Source: Knoellia remsis (GTDB lineage: Bacteria; Actinomycetota; Actinomycetes; Actinomycetales; Dermatophilaceae). From it: a stretch of DNA of 64,000 nt. The position numbers were made by a program, and so were the translations under genes. Every line of letters starts with the position of its first letter. Position 1 is the first letter of the stretch. The notes under the pieces were generated by a model. The model searched no databases. It was given only the letters and a program-made list of their open reading frames with translations, and was not told the origin of the DNA. Of the stretch, positions 8,923-17,852 are shown piece after piece. The stretch spans positions 27,128 through 91,127 of the forward strand of contig NZ_PVTI01000014.1 of assembly GCF_003002895.1 (NCBI RefSeq), in the 5' to 3' direction.

Positions 8923-10016
8923 AGGACCACCACCGACCGCAGCACGTCTCCGCGTTCCATCTTGGCGAACGCCTCCTCGATGTCCTCGAGCCCGATGCGC
9001 TCCGACACGAACCCGTCGAGGTCGAAGCGGCCCTGCCGGTAGAGGTCGACGAGCATCGGGAAGTCGCGGCTCGGCAGGCAGTCGCCGTACCAGCTCGATT
9101 TCAGCGCGCCGCCCCGGCCGAAGACCTCGATCATCGGCAGGGTGACCTGCTTGTCCGGGGTCGGCACGCCGACGAGGACGAGCGTGCCGGCCAGGTCGCG
9201 CGCATAGAACGCCTGCTCGTAGGTCTCGGGCCGGCCGACCGCCTCGACGACGACGTCGGCACCGAAGCCACCGGTCAGCTCGCGGATCCGCTCGACGACG
9301 TCCTCGTTCCCGGCATCGACCGTGTGGGTCGCCCCGAAGCCGCGCGCCGTCTCGAACTTGCGTGGGTCGACGTCGACGGCGACGATCGTCGTCGCCCCCG
9401 CGACGCGCGCACCGGCGATCGCCGCGTTGCCGACGCCCCCGCAGCCGATGACCGCGACCGAGTCCCCGCGCCCGACGCCACCGGTGTTGACCGCTGCGCC
9501 GAACCCGGCCATGACACCGCACCCGAGCAGCCCCACGGCGGCAGCGTCGGCCGACGGGTCGACCTTGGTGCACTGCCCGGCGGCGACGAGCGTCTTCTCG
9601 ATGAAGGCGCCGATGCCCAAGGCCGGGGTGAGCTCGGTGCCCACGCCCTCACCGGACGCGATCGTCATGCGCTGCGTCGCGTTGTGGGTGTTGAAGCAGT
9701 ACCACGGCTTGCCCTTGGCGCAGGCCCGGCACTGTCCGCACACCGCGCGCCAGTTGAGGATGACGAAGTCACCCGGAGCCACCTCGGTGACGCCCTCGCC
9801 GACCGACTCGACGACGCCGGCGGCCTCGTGGCCCAGCAGGAAGGGGAACTCGTCGCTGATCCCGCCCTCGCGGTAGTGCAGGTCGGTGTGGCACACCCCG
9901 CAGGACTGGACCTCCACGACGGCCTCCCCCGGGCCCGGGTCGGGCACGGTGATGTCGACGACCTCGACCTCCGCACCCTTCTCGCGCGCGATGACTCCCC
10001 TGACGGTCTGCGGCAC
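8919..10016 (-). CDS. mscR: S-(hydroxymethyl)mycothiol dehydrogenase
   Basis: About 365 residues, zinc-dependent medium-chain dehydrogenase. The catalytic zinc region [10 protein letters not shown], the four-Cys structural zinc loop ([15 protein letters not shown]) and the NAD-binding [10 protein letters not shown] followed by an acidic VDVDPRKF (NAD rather than NADP) are all present. The sequence resembles the MscR/mycothiol-dependent formaldehyde dehydrogenase group, which oxidises the adduct of formaldehyde and mycothiol. The GTG at 10016 has AGGAGG 8 nt upstream and is preferred over the in-frame start at 10040. Coupled to an MBL hydrolase downstream; mshA and mshD elsewhere in the window show that the host makes mycothiol. 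Confidence 0.9.
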   Translation of the reverse strand: MPQTVRGVIAREKGAEVEVVDITVPDPGPGEAVVEVQSCGVCHTDLHYREGGISDEFPFLLGHEAAGVVESVGEGVTEVAPGDFVILNWRAVCGQCRACAKGKPWYCFNTHNATQRMTIASGEGVGTELTPALGIGAFIEKTLVAAGQCTKVDPSADAAAVGLLGCGVMAGFGAAVNTGGVGRGDSVAVIGCGGVGNAAIAGARVAGATTIVAVDVDPRKFETARGFGATHTVDAGNEDVVERIRELTGGFGADVVVEAVGRPETYEQAFYARDLAGTLVLVGVPTPDKQVTLPMIEVFGRGGALKSSWYGDCLPSRDFPMLVDLYRQGRFDLDGFVSERIGLEDIEEAFAKMERGDVLRSVVVL

Positions 10017-10107
10017 GTGCCCACCTCCTGTGACGGTCACATCGACCCTAGGGGGTGGCGGGATATGCGCAACCGCAAGGGCACCGTTCGTCCCAGCGGC
10101 ACCAGTC

Positions 10108-10686
10108 TCAGGCAGGCAGGACGAGCGCGGTCGCGACGGCCGCGACCCCCTCCCCGCGACCGGTGAGCCCGAGCCCGTCGGTCGTCGTGCCGCTCACGGA
10201 CACCGGGGCGCCGCATGCCTGCGACAGCGCCGCCTGTGCCTCGTCGCGGCGGGTGCCGATCTTGGGCCGGTTGCCGACGACCTGGATGGCGATGTTGCCG
10301 ATCTCGAAGCCGGCTGACCGCACGAGCCGCGCGGCCTCGGCGAGGAGGGCCGCACCCGAGGCGCCCGCGAGCTCGGGGCGACCGGTGCCGAAGTGCTCGC
10401 CGAGGTCGCCGATCCCGGCCGCAGAGAAGAGCGCGTCGCAGGCCGCGTGCGCCGCGACGTCGGCGTCGGAGTGCCCGTCGAGCCCGCGCTCGCCCGGCCA
10501 GTGCAGGCCGGCGACCCACAGCTCGCGCTCGCTCCCCTCGGCGGCGAAGGCGTGGACGTCGGTGCCGATCCCGATGCGCGGGTATGCCGGCCCACGCAGA
10601 GCGTGGGACCCGCGCGCGCCGTCCGGGGCCCCCTCGCCGGTGGGGTGGGTCACCGCGTCGACGGCGTCGCGAGCCGGTTCGCTCAT
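10108..10686 (-). CDS. ispF: 2-C-methyl-D-erythritol 2,4-cyclodiphosphate synthase
   Basis: About 192 residues. After a 35-residue variable N-terminus the enzyme core begins [11 protein letters not shown] (metal ligands Asp and His) and continues with [16 protein letters not shown], the other hallmark of IspF, and GNRPKIG. It catalyses the fifth step of the MEP isoprenoid pathway. The ATG at 10686 overlaps the stop of the SDR gene (ATGA). It is the last gene of a carD-ispD-SDR-ispF operon; the carD-ispD-ispF order is the same as in mycobacteria, with the SDR as an extra member. Confidence 0.94.
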   Translation of the reverse strand: MSEPARDAVDAVTHPTGEGAPDGARGSHALRGPAYPRIGIGTDVHAFAAEGSERELWVAGLHWPGERGLDGHSDADVAAHAACDALFSAAGIGDLGEHFGTGRPELAGASGAALLAEAARLVRSAGFEIGNIAIQVVGNRPKIGTRRDEAQAALSQACGAPVSVSGTTTDGLGLTGRGEGVAAVATALVLPA

Positions 10687-11519
10687 GACGTCGCCGTCCA
10701 GTCGATCGCGCCCCGGTGCAGCTTGTGCGGCGCGGCCTGCGCGACCGGCTTGACGACGAGGGTGTCGATGTTGACGTGCTGCGGCAGACCGACCGCGAAG
10801 GCGACACAGGCCGCGACGTCGTCGGCGACGAGCGGACGGTCGACACCCTCGTAGACCTTGTCCGCGCCCGCCTGGTCGCCGTCGAGCCGGGTCAGCGAGA
10901 ACTCCTCGGTGTGCACCATGCCGGGGTGGATGTCGATGACCCGGACCGGTTCGCCGTTGAGCTCGAGCCGCAGGGTCTGCGAGACCGCGACCTCGGCGTG
11001 CTTCGCCGCGACGTAGCCACCGCCCCCCTCGTATGCCGTGTCGCCGGCGATCGAGGTGATCATGACGATCGTGGTCCGCGGGGACCGTCGGAGCAGCGGG
11101 AGCGCGGCCTGGGTCACCCGGACCGTGCCGAGCACGTTCGTCGCGTACATCGCCTCCCACTTGGCGAGGTCCCCGTCCTCGACGCGCTCGACCCCGAGCG
11201 CGCCACCGGCGTTGTTGACGAGGACGTCGAGCCGGTCGAGGCCCGCGAAGGCCGCGTCCACGCTGGCCGGGTCGGTGACGTCGAGCTGGACCGGGGTCAC
11301 GGAATCACCGAGCTCGGCGGTGACGGCGTCGAGCCGGTCGCGACGACGGCCGGCGACCAGCACGGCATACCCGTCCTCGACGAGGCGGCGAGCCGTCGCG
11401 GCGCCGATGCCGGTGCCGCCTCCGGTGACGAGGGCGACGGGCTTCTCGCTCGGATCGGTCTGCCTCGGCGGCTCGGTCTGCTTGGTCTGCTCGGTCGGCT
11501 CGCTCGGCGATGCGGTCAC
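10683..11519 (-). CDS. Short-chain dehydrogenase/reductase
   Basis: About 278 residues from a GTG at 11519 that overlaps the ispD stop (GTGA). The first 25 residues are Pro-, Thr- and Gln-rich and may be a linker or a mis-called start. Classical SDR motifs follow: TGGGTGIG for cofactor binding, NNAGG, a catalytic Ser in MITSIAG and the YVAAK Tyr-Lys pair. The residues after the Rossmann motif (GRRRDRL) favour NADP. The resemblance is to the NADP-dependent YdfG-like group. It sits between two MEP-pathway genes, but nothing in the sequence ties it to isoprenoid synthesis. Confidence 0.88.
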   Translation of the reverse strand: MTASPSEPTEQTKQTEPPRQTDPSEKPVALVTGGGTGIGAATARRLVEDGYAVLVAGRRRDRLDAVTAELGDSVTPVQLDVTDPASVDAAFAGLDRLDVLVNNAGGALGVERVEDGDLAKWEAMYATNVLGTVRVTQAALPLLRRSPRTTIVMITSIAGDTAYEGGGGYVAAKHAEVAVSQTLRLELNGEPVRVIDIHPGMVHTEEFSLTRLDGDQAGADKVYEGVDRPLVADDVAACVAFAVGLPQHVNIDTLVVKPVAQAAPHKLHRGAIDWTATS

Positions 11520-12199
11520 GGTTTCAGGATACGTTCGGCGCGCTCGAGGTCCTCGGGTGTCGTGACCTTGAAGGCGAGTGGGTCACCGTCGACGACGACG
11601 ACGTCACCGCCGAGCCGCTCGACGAGCGCGGCGTCGTCGGTGGCCTGCGCCCCGCCGGCGTGGGCCTGCTCGAGGAGGTCACGCCGGAACGCCTGCGGTG
11701 TCTGGATGGCGCGCAGGCTCGCGCGCTCCGGTGTCGCGACGACGTGTCCCCCGGCGTCGACTTGCTTCACCGTGTCGGTCACGGCGAGCCCGGGGACGAC
11801 CGCGTCGTGGCCGTCGCGGACCGCGGTGACGAGCCGGTCGAAGAGCTGCGGCGGGGCGAGGGCCCGGGCCGCGTCGTGGACGAGGACGACGTCGATCTCC
11901 GGGCGCAGCGCGGCGAGACCGGCGGAGACGGAGTCGGTCCGCTCGGCCCCACCGGGGACGACCGACACATCCGCCGCGCGGGGGTGCCCGGACACGAGCG
12001 CGCCCGCCTCCCTCAGGTGGGAGGCGGGCGCGACGATGACGACATGCGCCGTGTCAGCGGCCTCGAAGGACCGCGCCACGGCACGTTCGAGCAGGGTCAG
12101 TCCCGCGAGGCGCACGAACGCCTTGGGCTCGGCGGCGCCGAGGCGCGTGCCTGCCCCGGCGGCGACGATGACGACGCCGACGGACTGCTGTCCGCTCAG
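11516..12199 (-). CDS. ispD: 2-C-methyl-D-erythritol 4-phosphate cytidylyltransferase, probable CTG start
   Basis: About 227 residues. The nucleotide-binding [13 protein letters not shown] motif that every IspD needs lies upstream of the first GTG (12115). Between the last in-frame stop and that GTG there is no ATG, GTG or TTG; the only plausible start is a CTG at 12199 that overlaps the carD stop as CTGA and gives (M)[14 protein letters not shown]. Other motifs are normal: [20 protein letters not shown] and TPQAFRR. The enzyme makes CDP-methylerythritol in the MEP pathway and is probably translated by coupling to carD. Confidence 0.88.
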   Translation of the reverse strand: MSGQQSVGVVIVAAGAGTRLGAAEPKAFVRLAGLTLLERAVARSFEAADTAHVVIVAPASHLREAGALVSGHPRAADVSVVPGGAERTDSVSAGLAALRPEIDVVLVHDAARALAPPQLFDRLVTAVRDGHDAVVPGLAVTDTVKQVDAGGHVVATPERASLRAIQTPQAFRRDLLEQAHAGGAQATDDAALVERLGGDVVVVDGDPLAFKVTTPEDLERAERILKP

Positions 12200-12678
12200 G
12201 ACGCGAGAACCTCGTCGAGGATGGACTCAGCCTTGTCCTCGTCGGTCTTCTCGGCGAGCGCGAGCTCCGAGACGAGGATCTGGCGAGCCTTGGAGAGCAT
12301 GCGCTTCTCACCGGCGGACAGGCCGCGGTCCTTGTCACGACGCCACAGGTCACGCACGACCTCGGCGACCTTGATGACGTCACCCGAGGCGAGCTTCTCG
12401 AGGTTGGCCTTGAAGCGGCGCGACCAGTTGGTCGGCTCCTCGGCGTAGGGGGCCCGCAGGACCTCGAACACCTTGTCGAGGCCCTCCTTGTCGACGACGT
12501 CGCGCACTCCGACGAGGTCGCAGTTCTCTGCGGGAACCTCGATCACGAGGTCGCCCTGGGCGACCTTGAGCTTGAGGTAGAGCTTCTCCTCGCCCTTGAT
12601 GGTGCGCTTGTTGATCTCTTCGATGCGCGCAGCCCCGTGGTGGGGGTACACGACCGTCTCGCCGACCTTGAAAACCAT
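12196..12678 (-). CDS. carD: CarD-family RNA polymerase-binding regulator
   Basis: About 160 residues. The N-terminal RNA-polymerase-interacting Tudor-like domain is recognisable from [17 protein letters not shown], and the helical C-terminal domain from [18 protein letters not shown] with its conserved Trp. CarD stabilises open promoter complexes, especially at rRNA promoters, and is essential in mycobacteria. A strong ribosome-binding site (GAAAGGGG) precedes the ATG; an AT-rich TTAAACTTA about 30 nt upstream could be its -10. It heads the operon that continues into ispD. Confidence 0.95.
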   Translation of the reverse strand: MVFKVGETVVYPHHGAARIEEINKRTIKGEEKLYLKLKVAQGDLVIEVPAENCDLVGVRDVVDKEGLDKVFEVLRAPYAEEPTNWSRRFKANLEKLASGDVIKVAEVVRDLWRRDKDRGLSAGEKRMLSKARQILVSELALAEKTDEDKAESILDEVLAS

Positions 12679-12863
12679 ATGCTTTTTGCCCCTTTCGCGA
12701 GGGTAAGTTTAACACGCTGCCACCGACACGGGGAATCGGAGCGGACGGCATACCCGCAGGTCAGAGGCACGAAAACCGTTGAGACAAGGCCAAATTGGGG
12801 GTTGACACAACGGCGAATGCATGCCTCGCGCGGCCACCCGCGCGCGAGGGCCCTGAGCCTCGC

Positions 12864-12869
12864 TACGCT
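12864..12869 (+). promoter_or_regulatory. -10 hexamer TACGCT, leaderless promoter of the lipoprotein gene
   Basis: TACGCT ends 7 nt before the GTG at 12877 and no Shine-Dalgarno is present, so transcription probably begins at the start codon. A TTGACA at 12802 is too far away to be its -35. Confidence 0.45.
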
Positions 12870-12876
12870 GTCCCCC

Positions 12877-13416
12877 GTGACGACCGCTGCTTCGAAGACC
12901 TCCCGCCACCGCGTGCGCGCGACGCTGGCTGCCGCTGCCCTCGGGACGAGCCTGCTCGGGGGGTGCGTGGTCTTCAACCCGATCCAGACCGACTACGCCT
13001 ACCAGCCGGCGGACGGCGTCAATGCGACGTTCGGTGACCTCGAGGTCCGTGGCCTGGTCGTCGTCTCCAACGCCAAGGGAACCCCCGGCAACCTCGCGGG
13101 CCAGGTGATCAACCGCTCGAGCGAGGACGTCCAGCTCACCTTCCAGAGCGAGGGGAGCGCGGGCGCCCAGGCGACGGTGAAGCGGCAGAGCTCGCTCACG
13201 CTCGGGGAGGGCGAGGGCAAGCCCGTCACCCTCGACAAGGTCGAGGTCGCCCCCGGCGAGACCCTCGAGCTGCAGGTGTCCACGCCCGCCACCGGTCTCA
13301 ACCTGCTCCTCGTGCCGGTGCTGCCGTCCACCGGCTACTACGAGGACGCCAAGCCGTCCGGCGCCCCGCCCGCTCCCAGCCCGGACACCACCGAGTCCGA
13401 GGGCTCCGGTCACTGA
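12877..13416 (+). CDS. Predicted secreted lipoprotein, function unknown
   Basis: About 179 residues starting at GTG 12877, divergent from carD. A basic N-terminus (SKTSRHRVRATL) is followed by a hydrophobic stretch and the lipobox SLLGGC, so the mature protein should be lipid-anchored on the outer face of the membrane. The remainder is beta-rich (GLVVVSNAKGTPGNLAGQVIN resembles a bacterial Ig-like or LEA-type fold) and ends in a Pro/Ser-rich tail. Similar small lipoproteins occur beside carD or regX3 in Actinobacteria. No enzymatic motif is visible. Confidence 0.75.
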   Translation: MTTAASKTSRHRVRATLAAAALGTSLLGGCVVFNPIQTDYAYQPADGVNATFGDLEVRGLVVVSNAKGTPGNLAGQVINRSSEDVQLTFQSEGSAGAQATVKRQSSLTLGEGEGKPVTLDKVEVAPGETLELQVSTPATGLNLLLVPVLPSTGYYEDAKPSGAPPAPSPDTTESEGSGH

Positions 13417-13438
13417 CGGTTGGTGAGGCTGGGCTGTT

Positions 13439-13474
13439 GAGGCTCGGCGCTCGGCTGAGGCTCGGCGCTCGGCG
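13439..13474. repeat. Two 18-bp tandem repeats abutting the regX3 stop codon
   Basis: GAGGCTCGGCGCTCGGCT (13439-13456) and GAGGCTCGGCGCTCGGCG (13457-13474) differ in the last base only. The array ends exactly where the stop codon of minus-strand regX3 begins. It fills most of the 58-bp gap between two convergent genes. Confidence 0.8.
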
Positions 13475-14155
13475 TCAGGCCTCGAACTTGTAGCCCAGCC
13501 CGCGCACCGTCACGATGTGCCGCGGGTTCGTCGGGTCGGGCTCGACCTTGGCACGCAGCCGCTTGACGTGGACGTCGAGCGTCTTGGTGTCGCCGACGTA
13601 GTCACTCCCCCAGACCCGGTCGATGAGCTGCATCCGGGTGAGGACGCGGCCGGTGTTGCGCAACAGCATCTCCAGCAGCTCGAACTCCTTGAGCGGCAGT
13701 TGGGTCGCGGCGCCGCCGACGGTGACGACGTGCCGTTCGACATCCATCCGCACCGGGCCGGCCTCGAGCGTGGTCGGCAGCAGTTCCTCGGGCTCACTGA
13801 GCCGGCGCAGCACCGCCTTGATGCGGGCGAGCAGCTCGCGCGACGAGTAGGGCTTCGTGACGTAGTCGTCCGCGCCGAGCTCGAGCCCGACGACCTTGTC
13901 GATCTCGGAGTCCTTGGCGGTGAGCATGATGACCGGCACGTTCGACTTCTGGCGCAGGGCGCGACAGACGTCGACGCCGGAGAGGCCCGGCAGCATGAGG
14001 TCGAGGAGGACGAGGTCCGCACCAGCACTGTCGAACTCGGCGAGCGCGTCGTTGCCGTTGTCGGCGACGCTCACCTCGTAGCCCTCCTTGCGGAGCAGGT
14101 ACGACAGGGGGTCCGAGAAGGACACTTCGTCCTCGACGACGAGAATGCGGGTCAT
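13475..14155 (-). CDS. regX3: Phosphate-responsive response regulator RegX3
   Basis: About 226 residues of the OmpR/PhoB class. The receiver has the acidic pair (Glu8, Asp9), phospho-acceptor Asp52, Thr79 and Lys101. The C-terminal winged helix has LPLKEFELLEMLL and RVWGSDYVGDTKTLDVHVKRLR. Its start overlaps the senX3 stop (ATGA) and phoU is divergent upstream, the standard actinobacterial arrangement. In phosphate shortage RegX3/PhoP binds PHO boxes; candidate boxes are seen upstream of senX3/phoU, pstS and the pit locus in this window. Confidence 0.94.
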   Translation of the reverse strand: MTRILVVEDEVSFSDPLSYLLRKEGYEVSVADNGNDALAEFDSAGADLVLLDLMLPGLSGVDVCRALRQKSNVPVIMLTAKDSEIDKVVGLELGADDYVTKPYSSRELLARIKAVLRRLSEPEELLPTTLEAGPVRMDVERHVVTVGGAATQLPLKEFELLEMLLRNTGRVLTRMQLIDRVWGSDYVGDTKTLDVHVKRLRAKVEPDPTNPRHIVTVRGLGYKFEA

Positions 14156-15390
14156 CCGTGCTGTTCTCCTTGTGCTGTGCCGACAGTGTGCCGGTCACTC
14201 TGCCGCTCCTGCGGTCGGTCGTCCGGATCGGCGGCATCCTGCCGGTCGGAGTCTGCCGCACCCCGGTCGGATGCCGCAGGAAGTCTCATCGTGAACGTCG
14301 ATCCGTGACCCTCCTCACTCCACACCGACACGTCGCCGCCGTGGGTGGCGCAGACGTGCTTGACGATGGCGAGGCCGAGCCCGGTGCCTCCGGTGGCTCG
14401 CGAGCGGGCGGCATCGACGCGGTAGAACCGCTCGAAGATCCGGCTCTGCTCCGGCACCGGGATTCCCTGGCCCTGGTCGGAGACGGTGATCTCGACGGTG
14501 TCTCCGACCCGGCGGGCGGCGACGGCCACGCGCGTGCCCGCCTCGGAGTAGTTGACCGCGTTGCTCACGAGGTTCGCCACCGCCGTGACGAGGAGCTCGG
14601 CGTCCCCGAAGACGCTGGCGCGCGGGTCCGCCGACGTCTCGAGCGAGATGTCGCGCGCTCCCGCGGCGACGCCGACCCGGTCGACGGCCTCGGCGATGAC
14701 GCCGGGGATCTCGACGAGCTCCGGCTCGTGCAGGGTGTCCGCGACTTGGAGGCGGGACAGGTCGACGATCTCCTTGACGAGGCGCGTGAGCCGGGTCGAC
14801 TCGACCTGGATCCGGCCGGCGAACCGGGACACCGCCTCCGGGTCGTCACGCGCGTCGAGCACCGCCTCGGCGAGCAGGGCGATGCCGCCGACCGGTGTCT
14901 TGAGCTCGTGGGAGACGTTGGCGACGAAGTCGCGGCGCACCTCCTCGACGCGCCGGGCGGCGGTGTGGTCCTCGGCGAGGACGAGGATGTGACGGGCACC
15001 GAGCGGCGCGACCCGGGCCTTCATGAGCGTGTTCGTCGTCGTGCCGAAGCCACGCGAGAGCTCGAGGTCGACCTCGCGGATCTCACCGTCACGGCGCACC
15101 TGCCGGGCGAGCTGGCGCAGTTCGGTGTGCACGAGCTCGCCGTGCCGCACCAGCCCGTAGCTCACCGCGGACGCCGAGTTGTTGACGACGGCGTCGCTCG
15201 GGTCGAGGACGATCGCGATGGACTTCAGGACCGCCAGGACGTCCCCGACACCGGCAGGCAGTGCCGGAGGTTCTGGCGACGGAGGCACCGTCCGGAAGGT
15301 GCGTTCGCTCAGCCGACTCGCGGCGACGGCGACGGCGCCGATGACCAGCCCCAGGCCGCCGCCCACGATCATGGCGAGCGTCGAGTCCAC
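14152..15390 (-). CDS. senX3: Phosphate sensor histidine kinase SenX3
   Basis: About 412 residues. It has an N-terminal membrane segment (VGGGLGLVIGAVAVAA), a PAS-like region, the His box NVSHELKTPVGG, the N box NLVSNAVNYS, DQGQGIP and the ATP lid GTGLGLAIVKHV. It phosphorylates RegX3 under phosphate limitation, with PhoU and the Pst transporter as negative inputs. The GTG at 15390 has a TACGCT hexamer 6 nt upstream, so its mRNA is probably leaderless. A PHO-type word GTTCACTCACC overlaps the region just upstream of that -10. Confidence 0.94.
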   Translation of the reverse strand: MDSTLAMIVGGGLGLVIGAVAVAASRLSERTFRTVPPSPEPPALPAGVGDVLAVLKSIAIVLDPSDAVVNNSASAVSYGLVRHGELVHTELRQLARQVRRDGEIREVDLELSRGFGTTTNTLMKARVAPLGARHILVLAEDHTAARRVEEVRRDFVANVSHELKTPVGGIALLAEAVLDARDDPEAVSRFAGRIQVESTRLTRLVKEIVDLSRLQVADTLHEPELVEIPGVIAEAVDRVGVAAGARDISLETSADPRASVFGDAELLVTAVANLVSNAVNYSEAGTRVAVAARRVGDTVEITVSDQGQGIPVPEQSRIFERFYRVDAARSRATGGTGLGLAIVKHVCATHGGDVSVWSEEGHGSTFTMRLPAASDRGAADSDRQDAADPDDRPQERQSDRHTVGTAQGEQHG

Positions 15391-15396
15391 CGTGTC

Positions 15397-15402
15397 AGCG
15401 TA
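15397..15402 (-). promoter_or_regulatory. senX3: -10 hexamer TACGCT, leaderless promoter of senX3
   Basis: TACGCT on the minus strand ends 6 nt before the GTG start of senX3. The PHO-type word at 15410-15420 lies directly upstream, as expected for activation by RegX3. Confidence 0.5.
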
Positions 15403-15409
15403 GTGGGCG

Positions 15410-15420
15410 GGTGAGTGAAC
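15410..15420 (-). promoter_or_regulatory. PHO-box half site upstream of senX3
   Basis: GTTCACTCACC on the minus strand matches the 11-nt PHO-box unit known from Streptomyces PhoP and mycobacterial RegX3 (GTTCACC-like). Only one unit is clear on this strand. Confidence 0.45.
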
Positions 15421-15463
15421 CCAGACCCACCTGCGGGTGATCAGTGGGGTGACAGCGCAAGAT

Positions 15464-15492
15464 GTTCACCTTTGCGGTGGCGGGAATTCACC
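15464..15492 (+). promoter_or_regulatory. PHO box between senX3 and phoU
   Basis: GTTCACC at 15464-15470 and ATTCACC at 15486-15492 are spaced 22 nt apart, two turns of the 11-nt PHO repeat period. They lie in the divergent senX3/phoU region and are likely RegX3 binding units. Confidence 0.55.
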
Positions 15493-15644
15493 ACCTCGTG
15501 CCACGCTGCCCGCGTCCGTCGCCGTGACGGGCGGTGAGTGGCGCGCCCGCGCGCCACCCGGCATACCGGACCGCGTCCGTGGGTACCGTCCCAGGGACGG
15601 ACCGCCCGGAGACGACTTTCCTCACACAAGGGAGCACCCCCAAC

Positions 15645-16355
15645 ATGCGCCAGGCATTCCAGCAGGAGCTGGACCGCGTCACCGAGGGACTGGTCGAGAT
15701 GACCCGGCTCGCCAGCTCGGCGATGTCGCGCGCGACGACCGCCCTCCTCGACGCCGACGTCCAGCTGGCCGAGTCGGTCATCGGGGCCGACGCCGAGATC
15801 GACGCGCTGCGCGAGAAGCTCGACCTCGCGTCTTTCGACCTGCTCGCGCTGCAGCAGCCGGTCGCGACCGACCTGCGCATGGTCGTCACGTCGATGCGCA
15901 TGAGCGCCGACATCGAGCGGATGGGTGACCTCGCCCGACACGTCGCCAAGGTGGCCCGGCTGCGCTACCCCAACAGCGCGGTTCCGGCCGAGCTGCGCTC
16001 CGTCGTCCTCGAGATGGGCCAGGTCGCCGAGCGCATCGTCACCAAGGCCGGGTCGGTCATCGCCGCCCGCGACGTCGAGGCCGCGAAGCAGATCGAGCGC
16101 GACGACGACGCCATGGACGCGCTGCACCGCCGCCTCTTCGAGGTCCTCTCCGCCGACACGTGGGACCAGCCGACCGAGACGACGGTCGACCTCACCCTCG
16201 TCGGCCGCTACTACGAGCGGTTCGCCGACCACGCCGTGTCGGTCGCGCGCCGCGTCATCTACCTCGTCACCGGCGATGTCGACGCCCGGTCGGAGTCGAG
16301 CCACGAGGACGACGAGGACGAGGAGACCTTCCCCGAGGAGCAGCGCGGGTCCTGA
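15645..16355 (+). CDS. phoU: Phosphate signalling protein PhoU
   Basis: About 236 residues. Two repeated three-helix PhoU domains are visible: the first around ADAEIDALREKLDLASFDLLALQQPVA (residues 45-70) with LRMVVTSMRMSADIERMGD, the second around DDDAMDALHRRLFEVL with VGRYYERFADHAVSVARRV. It links Pst transporter state to SenX3 and restrains phosphate uptake. The ATG at 15645 follows AAGGGAG and is preferred over longer in-frame starts. The acidic C-terminus (EDDEDEET) is common. A 42-bp palindrome follows the gene. Confidence 0.94.
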   Translation: MRQAFQQELDRVTEGLVEMTRLASSAMSRATTALLDADVQLAESVIGADAEIDALREKLDLASFDLLALQQPVATDLRMVVTSMRMSADIERMGDLARHVAKVARLRYPNSAVPAELRSVVLEMGQVAERIVTKAGSVIAARDVEAAKQIERDDDAMDALHRRLFEVLSADTWDQPTETTVDLTLVGRYYERFADHAVSVARRVIYLVTGDVDARSESSHEDDEDEETFPEEQRGS

Positions 16356-16376
16356 GCCGAGGGCTTCGCACGAGGT

Positions 16377-16418
16377 GAGAGATCCCGTATGCCGCGCGCG
16401 CGGCATACGGGATCTCTC
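16377..16418. terminator. 42-bp perfect palindrome between phoU and gpmA
   Basis: The left arm reads GAGAGATCCCGTATGCCGCG (16377-16396), the right arm 16399-16418 is its exact complement, and only two bases lie between. Each arm contains one copy of the over-represented octamer GTATGCCG. It sits between convergent genes 22 nt after the phoU stop and probably acts as a bidirectional terminator. Confidence 0.65.
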
Positions 16419-16573
16419 GCGTTCTCGTGGGGTCGCCGATGGTCACCGGCGGCGCAGAAGCTGGCCATGGGCGCACGTGTGGCTGCGCCGCCCACCACGA
16501 TGTGCGCCGTTCGCGCCACCGGCGCAGAAAGTTCTGCGGGTGAGGCCCCTTCGAGGTCACGGAGTGACCGGCG

Positions 16574-17308
16574 TCAGCGGCCTTGGTTCGCGACGGCGGC
16601 GGCGGCCGCGGCGGCGGCGTCCGGGTCGAGGTACTCCGCCGGCTTCGTCGGCATGAAGTCGTCGCCGAGCTCGTAGACGAGGGGTTGCCCGGTCGGGATG
16701 TTCAGCCCGGCGATGTCCTCGTCGGAGATGCCGTCGAGGTGCTTGACGAGGGCGCGCAGCGAGTTGCCGTGCGCCGTGACGAGGACGGTTTCTCCGGCGC
16801 GCAGGTCGTCCTGGATCGGCCCCTCCCAGTAGGGCATGAGCCGGGCGATGACGTCCTTGAGGCACTCGGTGCGCGGCACGTCGATGCCGGCGTAGCGCGG
16901 GTCGTCGCTCTGGTCGAACTCCGAGCCGAGCTCGATCTCCGGCGGCGGGGTGTCGAACGAGCGACGCCACAGCATGAACTGCTCGTCGCCGTACTTCTCC
17001 CGCGTCGCTGCCTTGTCCAGCCCCTGCAGCGCGCCGTAGTGCCGCTCGTTGAGCCGCCAGTCGCGGCGCACCGGGATCCAGTGCCGGTCGGCGGTGTCGA
17101 GCGCGATGTTGGCGGTGTTGATGGCCCGGCGCAACAGGGACGTGTGCACGACGGTGGGCAGGATTCCCTTGTCCTTCAACAGCTTCCCGCCGGTGACGGC
17201 TTCGGCACGACCCTGGTCGTTGAGGTCGACGTCGACCCAGCCGGTGAAGAGGTTCTTCGCGTTCCAGTCGGAGTGGCCGTGACGCAGGAGGATGAGGGTG
17301 CTCGCCAT
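16574..17308 (-). CDS. gpmA: 2,3-bisphosphoglycerate-dependent phosphoglycerate mutase
   Basis: About 244 residues. The catalytic-histidine motif [12 protein letters not shown] is at the N-terminus, RHYGALQG follows, and the second catalytic His is in [14 protein letters not shown]. It interconverts 3- and 2-phosphoglycerate in glycolysis. The ATG at 17308 immediately precedes the conserved core. The C-terminus ends in a run of eight alanines ([17 protein letters not shown]), an alanine-rich tail often seen in high-GC relatives. The YbjN gene ends 10 nt upstream. Confidence 0.95.
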   Translation of the reverse strand: MASTLILLRHGHSDWNAKNLFTGWVDVDLNDQGRAEAVTGGKLLKDKGILPTVVHTSLLRRAINTANIALDTADRHWIPVRRDWRLNERHYGALQGLDKAATREKYGDEQFMLWRRSFDTPPPEIELGSEFDQSDDPRYAGIDVPRTECLKDVIARLMPYWEGPIQDDLRAGETVLVTAHGNSLRALVKHLDGISDEDIAGLNIPTGQPLVYELGDDFMPTKPAEYLDPDAAAAAAAAVANQGR

Positions 17309-17318
17309 GGCGCCCACC

Positions 17319-17852
17319 CTAGCGAGGCGCCTCGGGGCCGGGGTCACCGTCTCGCTGGAGGATCGAGCGGAACGCCTCGAGGTTGCGCAGGGACTCGCCG
17401 CGCGACACCCGCCACGCCCATTCCTTGTGCATCGAGGTGAGGAACCCGATGACGAGCAGCTCGTTGAACGGCGCGTCGGCGGCCTCGAGGACGACGCCGA
17501 GGATCTGGTCGAGCTGCGCCTCGTCGACGCCGGCCGCAGGCACGCGGCCGGTGACGTACACGTCTCCGCTGCCGTCGACGGCATACGCGAGACCCGGGAG
17601 CCGGAGGTTGCGGCGCAGCAGGTGGCGGTAGAACTCCTCGTGGTTCTCGTCGGGGTTGCGGATGACGAACGCCGACACCGAGAGGTCGTCGCCGGCGACG
17701 AGGGAGACGACGGTGCGCAGCTTCTTCTCCCCCGGGAGGGTGACGACGAACTCGCCGTCGCGCGCCCCCGCCTCCCACTCGAGCTCGTTGTCGGCGAGGA
17801 AGGCCTCGATCGTGCGGGCCAGGTCCGTCGTGGCGACGGGTTCGGGGGTCAT
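17319..17852 (-). CDS. YbjN-domain protein
   Basis: About 177 residues matching the actinobacterial YbjN family: an N-terminal helix region ([13 protein letters not shown]), a beta-sheet core with [30 protein letters not shown], and the later [19 protein letters not shown]. The fold resembles a type III secretion chaperone and the family is annotated as putative sensory-transduction regulators; its biochemical role is not known. The start overlaps the mshA stop (ATGA), and the mshA-ybjN-gpmA order is conserved in many Actinobacteria. Confidence 0.88.
   Translation of the reverse strand: MTPEPVATTDLARTIEAFLADNELEWEAGARDGEFVVTLPGEKKLRTVVSLVAGDDLSVSAFVIRNPDENHEEFYRHLLRRNLRLPGLAYAVDGSGDVYVTGRVPAAGVDEAQLDQILGVVLEAADAPFNELLVIGFLTSMHKEWAWRVSRGESLRNLEAFRSILQRDGDPGPEAPR

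Noticed and set aside
8218..9573. 451-residue fused protein upstream of the MBL hydrolase
   Set aside because: Its N-terminal 217 residues are an out-of-frame reading of the dehydrogenase gene; the GTGA overlap at 8922 gives a normal start.
16574..16640. Alanine run at the end of gpmA as a frameshift artefact
   Set aside because: The frame stays open to a normal stop and Ala-rich tails are common in high-GC homologues.
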